64,000 bases of DNA from Epiperipatus broadwayi (taxonomy: Eukaryota > Onychophora > Udeonychophora > Euonychophora > Peripatidae), in contig JAQFVV010000012.1 of NCBI GenBank assembly GCA_028023455.1, forward strand, positions 10,764,499 through 10,828,498, read 5' to 3'. Each line of letters starts with the position of its first letter. Position 1 is the first letter of the stretch. The position numbers were made by a program, and so were the translations under genes. The notes under the pieces are model-generated. The model was not told the origin of the DNA and did not search any database. It was given only the letters and a program-made list of their open reading frames with translations. Below, piece after piece: positions 58,326 to 64,000 of the stretch.

Positions 58326-61300
58326 CTGAAAATAAAAGAATTTAAAAGATTAAAATAAATAAATACACTCAAATATTGATTTTTCTGTTTTTTTTTTTTT
58401 AAATCAACATTTGTAATTTTTTGAATGTGAAAGTTCATTTACACAGCAGTAAATACTTGTTCCTCACCTCAAAGTTATATTTTCCAAATTTGAGTATAAA
58501 CAATAATTATCACATAGTATAAACATTCTCAGACTGATTTTTTTCTTATTAGTTTTCTTTGAAAGAAAGTGTTATTACAATAAAACATTTATTAGATAAC
58601 TTTCACCCACTCATATTATTCAATCTAATTTCCAAGTCCTCTTAAGATTTTGAACCCAAGCCAACTATATTCCTAAATCAGGAATTAGATATTTCAGTGG
58701 TCTCAGGTCTCTATAAATATCCTTTAATAATATATACCAAAAAAGACCAATAAATAAAAAACTGATTTGCATATTTTAATATCTATCAACGGGACAGTTC
58801 ATGTTTTCACAGATACTCTAGAAAAGAGGAAAGGTTGCTGATGACAGATATAGTTTAACTGTAAAGGAGAAATCATATGATTTGTTTTCATATATGTTAA
58901 AAGTTCAAGGATAATACTATTCTCAGATAATTACAAAAACATTTAAACTCATCGCTATAATTATTTCAGCTTATGATTATTGAAAAGAAAAATCTTTAAT
59001 GATTTTTGGAAAGATTTGAACATTGAACTAAGTAACTTATGGAAAGATATAATATAGATGATCAGTTAATTTGTAAAGTCTAAGGTGTCAACTAATAAAC
59101 TTTTTGATTCAGAAGAGAAAAATCTTATGCTTTCTTTAAATTGCTAAAGTTTAAACAGTAGTTACTGTTATAATTAACTTATTCAATTTATAAATTATTC
59201 AATATTACCTTTGAATAATTCCCAAAAAGGCATTTCTTGACAATCAGGCATTACAATAAACTATATGCATATATATGAAAAAAAATCTTATGATTATAAC
59301 TTTATTTCTTCAAGTATTGCAACTTAAATATTTTTAACCATCATTTGATAACTTTTATGCTAAACTATTCAATAAAAAAAATGTATGGTTAATTGCTTGA
59401 AAAGTCATATGATATTCAAAAACTTAAGTGACAGATTTGAATTTTGTTTCAAGAACCATAATGTTCTTAAATATGCTACTCTGATGTTGTGCTATTCTGC
59501 ATTCAATCCATTCATAATTGGGCTTCATTACTTTTCAAAGATCTGAGCAGTCTAGCTCAATTGAGATAGTGGAAAAACTCAAGGCCTAAAAGTTTCTTTA
59601 GCAATTACCAATGGAGGAAATTAAAAAAAAAATATCATAGAATTCAATTATGATTCTCAGCTTATCACACAAATTATTTTAAAACATTATCCACAATTGA
59701 CTGGCAGTAATATAAAAATGCCTTCATGGGGTGTGTGTGTGTGTTTCTAATGATTAGAAATAAGCTTCATAATTATTATCTTACGTTGAACAAACTAAGT
59801 AGAGAAGAATGCATTAAAAATGGGCAAATCTATATAGTAATAATTATTTTGGAGTAAAAAGAGTTTTCAAAACTTTTTTTTAATCTGTGGTATCTTTTTT
59901 TATGATAAATTAAAAATGACTAGTGATATTAAATATTGTTAAAAATAAATTTCATTTTTAAATATGATACAGATTATAATGATTGAGAAAAATTATAATT
60001 ATTTATAATTGTTGTCACTTTAAAATTATTATTTTCTAAATTTATGCAACTTCCTAAAATTCTTATATGATACTTAATTTAGAGAACAATGGCATCTGGT
60101 TCAAAATGATAGTTATAATCGTTAATGGATGATAGACCATCATCATTTACATATCAGAAGATCATGAAACAAATCAGTTTCTACCTATTGTTATATGAAT
60201 TTTTTGAGGCAAACTATAAAATTTTATTTCATCATTTTATTCATTATTATTATTTTTTGCTAATTTTTTCTTTCAGAATCAATTAAAATAATGTATAATT
60301 AATTAATTTCAGCAATCCCAAAATAAATAAATGAACAAATAGAATTGTTGTTACATTCAACAGCATATACTATATTTGAATAGTTATTTTTATATTTAGA
60401 GTTATTTATAAGTTTATTTAAATTAAGTGATTTATATAAGTAACAATATTTCTAAAGATAGATATAGTATTGCAGAGATATAATAAATTAATTTGAATAA
60501 ACTTAGAAATAATTCTATTAAATACAGGTAATCTTTCAAATGTAGAGTTTATTGTGGAATTTATTAATTTATCTCTGGTGAGACAAAAAGCTAACCTATG
60601 GTTGCATATCCCACACATATTAATATAAAAGAACAAAAAGAAAAGATATTAAATTGGTTATTCCTAAAGCAAGAGCAAACAAGTCATATTTTTTAGATCC
60701 ATTAAAAATTAAGTTACATATGAAGACTGAAATGGCAGGAAAAAAAAAATTAAGGAAGGATGGTTCATAAAAAATACAAATGATGTAATAAAACAATGAT
60801 CATAACATTCAAATTATAGCAACCTGGAATTTCAATAGATAAAAAAAATATGTAAGAGATTAAAATCATTAATGCCAACAGGTATTAAAAAATTTACTCT
60901 GATATAATATACATAGATTATATTAAACAATTTTGTTTAAATATTTTAATATATATAAAGAAATCTTGAGTGTGTGGAGTTATCTATTTAAATCAACTTA
61001 ATTAGCAGACACTTAATTTAGAACAATTGTCCCAGGCCAAGAGTCAAGATTTCTACTACCCTCTTTTCGATGCATCGATCTGTCAGTTTACTTTGACTCT
61101 TGGCCTGGGGAAATTATCCTAGGTTAAGTGCTTTCCAAACATTCATTAAAAATATTGTATTATATACATATACATTGCAAAAAAAAAAAAAAATAGAATC
61201 AATTATATAATAAAAATGATAAATTTAGTAAATATTACAATATACTATATTATTAAATTGTATTTTTTAGAATTTCAGCAAAGCAAGTGTATAATTTATT

Positions 61301-64000
61301 TAATTTATTATCATATTTGTTATAAAACATGTATTCAATGATATAATTAAATTTATAAAAGCTATTATTTACTTTTAACTGCAAAATTCAAAACCTAAAA
61401 ACATATATATATTTAAATAAATTTATAAAATATTCAAAAGGTTCATTTCTTACATTACATTTAAAAATGCTATTCACACCAAACAATAATTAAATTTTAG
61501 TCAAGCAAAATTGAACTTTTTTCAGGTTTCCAACAAATGTACAATTAGCTATAACGAATTTAGATAATGATCCAATTATTGGTCAATAAATGGATGTTTA
61601 ACAAAAACTTAGCATAAAGGTAAACCAAAGCTTTTAAAAAAAAACCCATTATAATCCTCACCATCCACAGCAGATCCACCTTTTCCTCCTTTATTTTTTT
61701 TTCAGCAAGAGATCTGTTTTGTATTAAGCTATTTAAGGATAGTTTTACTATTCATTTTATTTATTTATTTATTACTGCATTTCATGGAATATATTAAAAT
61801 TCGAAAAATTATAAATCTTCCAAATGGCTTGACTAAATTCTCAAAAACTTCATTTTTGTTTAATACCAATTACAAACGCAACAATATGGGTACTTTTATT
61901 AGACTTTTCAATAATTTTCACTTGCATATTTCAATTGTTGCCTGAATTTATGATTTCTTTTCCCTTCAGTTTTAGTAAATGAATTTTGTAGCTTTATTGT
62001 TTTTCATTATGTTCTATTTAATAGCCTGAAAAATGTGAATGTATTCACAATGTACATTATATATAAACAATAAATATACACAGTATGTCCAAATAAAAAG
62101 ATGATTGGTCCTCTCTCGAAGCGGTCCACAGTACCATTTCTGCCATCTCTTAATTACTGTGTATATTATATAACAATATAGTTTAGATATTCGCCACAAA
62201 TTACATTTTTGCAAATTTATGACTTCAGAGCCATACACAGTATGATTCATTTCAAATGTTTCAATAGCAGTTTGCCCAATTTAAAACAAAATTTAATGTA
62301 AATGCATCATTCCATCATGGATTAATATACGAAACAGTCATAATTCATGTTGTAACTCATGATTCAGACATACTAATACTTTAAAATTTTGGTGGTGAAA
62401 AACTAAAGTATGTCACTATATAACACATCTTGATTCAGAGATAAACCTGCAGAAAACTTGAAAACAGAATCAGTCACAAATAACTAAATTCCAATTTCTG
62501 AATCAAATTCATTCTTACAAAATATCGTTGATGAAGATTTGATTATAATTATATATATTTATGTAAACAAATTTTCTATTTGTTTATGTACATACACAGT
62601 CATGAATTAATTGCAAAATATGATCATCTATTTTTTTTTTTTTGCATGATTAGAAAAAGAATATGAAAAGAAAGTTAAAACTATTTTTATTCATATAAAT
62701 GCATTAAAAATAAAAAAGTTAATTTTCTTCAGTTTTCATAATATTATTTGTTTTATGGTACACTCATGTTTAGAAATAGTCTTAGCTATTTAAATATTTC
62801 TAACCATGAGCGTCTCATACTTTTACTTTTGGTTCCATAATAATATTAAGAATACTATAAAAGCTGAAGAAAATTTATTTTTTACTTTTTATGCATATGT
62901 TTGTGATTAAAATGTTTCTTTAAAATATTCTTTTTTAATATTTTTATTTATTTAATAAATTTTAAATAACCAATAATCCTTTAAATTTTTTTGTAACAAT
63001 ATATATATATATATTAATTAAATAAAAGATAAAGTGTTGTTTTATCTAATTATAATAGAACCCAAATAGTTTTTTTTTTTTAAAAAAAATATCTTTTAAA
63101 TAAGAAGCATTAATGTATGTTTGTTATCTCACTTAAAAATCTGAAATTTTCTATTTAAACTTCAAAAACATAAAAAAAAAAGCTGAATAAAGGATAAAAA
63201 ACATGTGGAGTCAATGTTAGAATCTGATTTCAATATTTTTTAAAAATATCAAAATGTAAACATTTACACATTTTATCATGATTAGTGAGGACAATTCGTC
63301 CCCCATAATACCCTGTAGAGTAAAATTCCACATAAAAAATAAGCAATTACAATGTATTCCTATGAGAAAAATAATTCAAAATATAAAAAAAAATTGATTA
63401 CAAAAAGCTTAAACTGAAAAAAGTATTAATTAATGAATAAACATTTTACTAAGCATATTATTTTAAAATAATACCAATCTGTGCATAAATATAATGTATA
63501 AAAATATTTTAAAAGTAAAAAAATAATTTTTCCTTTTGATGATCTGCCATTTTGCTTCTTACATAGCTAAATAATGGATATTTCCTGAATCACAATTTGT
63601 TGGATTAAAGGATGATGGGAAAGAAAAATAATAATCATAATGCATTTAAATTTTAAAAAAAAAAACAACAGTTTTTTTAATGCATTTTATGTTCAATTAT
63701 TAAAATATTTTATTTTTGTAATTTCTAACCAATAATACTTTGAATCTTTTTTGCAGAGCTACTAATTTTTTTTTAATCACAATTTTTTTATATTTTACAT
63801 AAATGCGGTTAAATAAAATAAAATATAGATAAAGAACATTATGTATAATTGATTGCTGTAGTTTTAATAATGTATGTAAATTATTAAATATTTTTTTGCC
63901 AATCTACATTTACAATAAAATCAGCCATTATCTTGAATAAGTCACAAACAGATTTAAAATTGAAAAATAAATAATATTTTAAACTTGTATTTAGCAATCT
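58326..64000 (-). other. Sequence upstream of the FN3-2 exon (intron or undetected exons)
   Basis: The preceding contactin exon (first half of FN3-2: phase-1 start, phase-0 end, a core Trp near its end) was searched for on the minus strand and not recognised, so it probably lies beyond 64000. The stretch is AT-rich with poly-T/poly-A tracts, a short GT microsatellite near 59730-59744 and one palindromic MITE at 61010-61130. Nothing else codes convincingly. Confidence 0.5.
61010..61130. mobile_element. Palindromic MITE (121 bp)
   Basis: Arms of about 38 bp: the outer parts cacttaatttagaacaatt and (inverse) cacttaacctaggataatt are diverged. The inner 17 bp cccaggccaagagtcaa (61031-61047) is perfectly inverted at 61093-61109. 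A 12-bp palindrome tcgatgcatcga sits at 61067-61078 in the loop. No coding frame. Confidence 0.75.

Noticed and set aside
61641-61700. G+C-richer minus-strand segment tested as the missing FN3-2 first-half exon
   Set aside because: It gives a Gly-rich frame without the FN3 Trp and with no suitable acceptor.
62014-62250. 78-codon minus-strand ORF with cacagtatgtccaaataaaa at its border, considered as a Tc1/mariner remnant
   Set aside because: No matching inverted terminal repeat, TA duplication or transposase motif was found.
63285-63345. Minus-strand TTTTACTCTACAG acceptor with a following open frame (YYGGRIVLTNHDKM)
   Set aside because: No donor in the right phase and no FN3 pattern.

Overview
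This is an AT-rich animal (metazoan) genomic window of roughly three-quarters A+T. It has one gene I can identify with confidence, very large introns, and many decayed mobile elements. The gene is the 3' part of a contactin on the minus strand. It is the GPI-anchored neural/septate-junction Ig-FN3 adhesion protein, and it looks closest to the arthropod version (Drosophila Cont). That resemblance, together with RTE-type and other non-LTR elements, hAT-type elements and tRNA-derived SINE-like sequences, suggests an arthropod with a repeat-rich genome. The species cannot be named from the sequence.

Gene layout, minus strand, 5' to 3': six coding exons at 58325-58094, 48782-48661, 46677-46491, 32995-32880, 27450-27252 and 18347-18232. 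All have canonical GT/AG borders. Phases alternate 0/1 and the exons join without a frame break into 972 nt (323 codons plus stop). They encode the second half of FN3 domain 2, FN3 domains 3 and 4 complete (two exons each), and a short last exon with a hydrophobic GPI-attachment tail. Introns are 9.3, 2.0, 13.5, 5.4 and 8.9 kb. The Ig domains and the first FN3 domains lie beyond 64000.

Everything else is intron (18348-58093), sequence upstream of 58325 that should be intron, or the 3' flank (1-18231). Intronic cargo includes: an unexplained 210-codon minus-strand ORF (21835-22467) next to a hAT-like element (22483-23261); a LINE C-terminal fragment fused to copies of a repeat with a hammerhead-ribozyme-like core (25640-26465); a palindromic MITE (30502-30682); a fresh 221-bp tandem duplication (31591-32035); a hAT-like element with a perfect 8-bp target-site duplication (33998-34350); a composite foldback element with 13-bp flanking repeats (34721-35426); a degenerate RTE-type LINE (37007-about 40165) that itself carries the hammerhead-like repeat; a 1.19-kb inverted-repeat element with an interstitial telomere-like block (43093-44278); a 329-bp element with a tRNA-like promoter box and a second hammerhead-like core (51260-51588); and a second LINE of another clade (about 54000-57000). 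The 3' flank holds a 0.79-kb hAT-like element, a 1.6-1.7 kb direct duplication flanking a probable processed pseudogene, a foldback element split by a SINE, and another 1.16-kb foldback element.

No rRNA gene, intact tRNA gene, CRISPR array or bacterial-type operon was seen. Repeat boundaries were found by eye and are approximate unless a target-site duplication fixes them.
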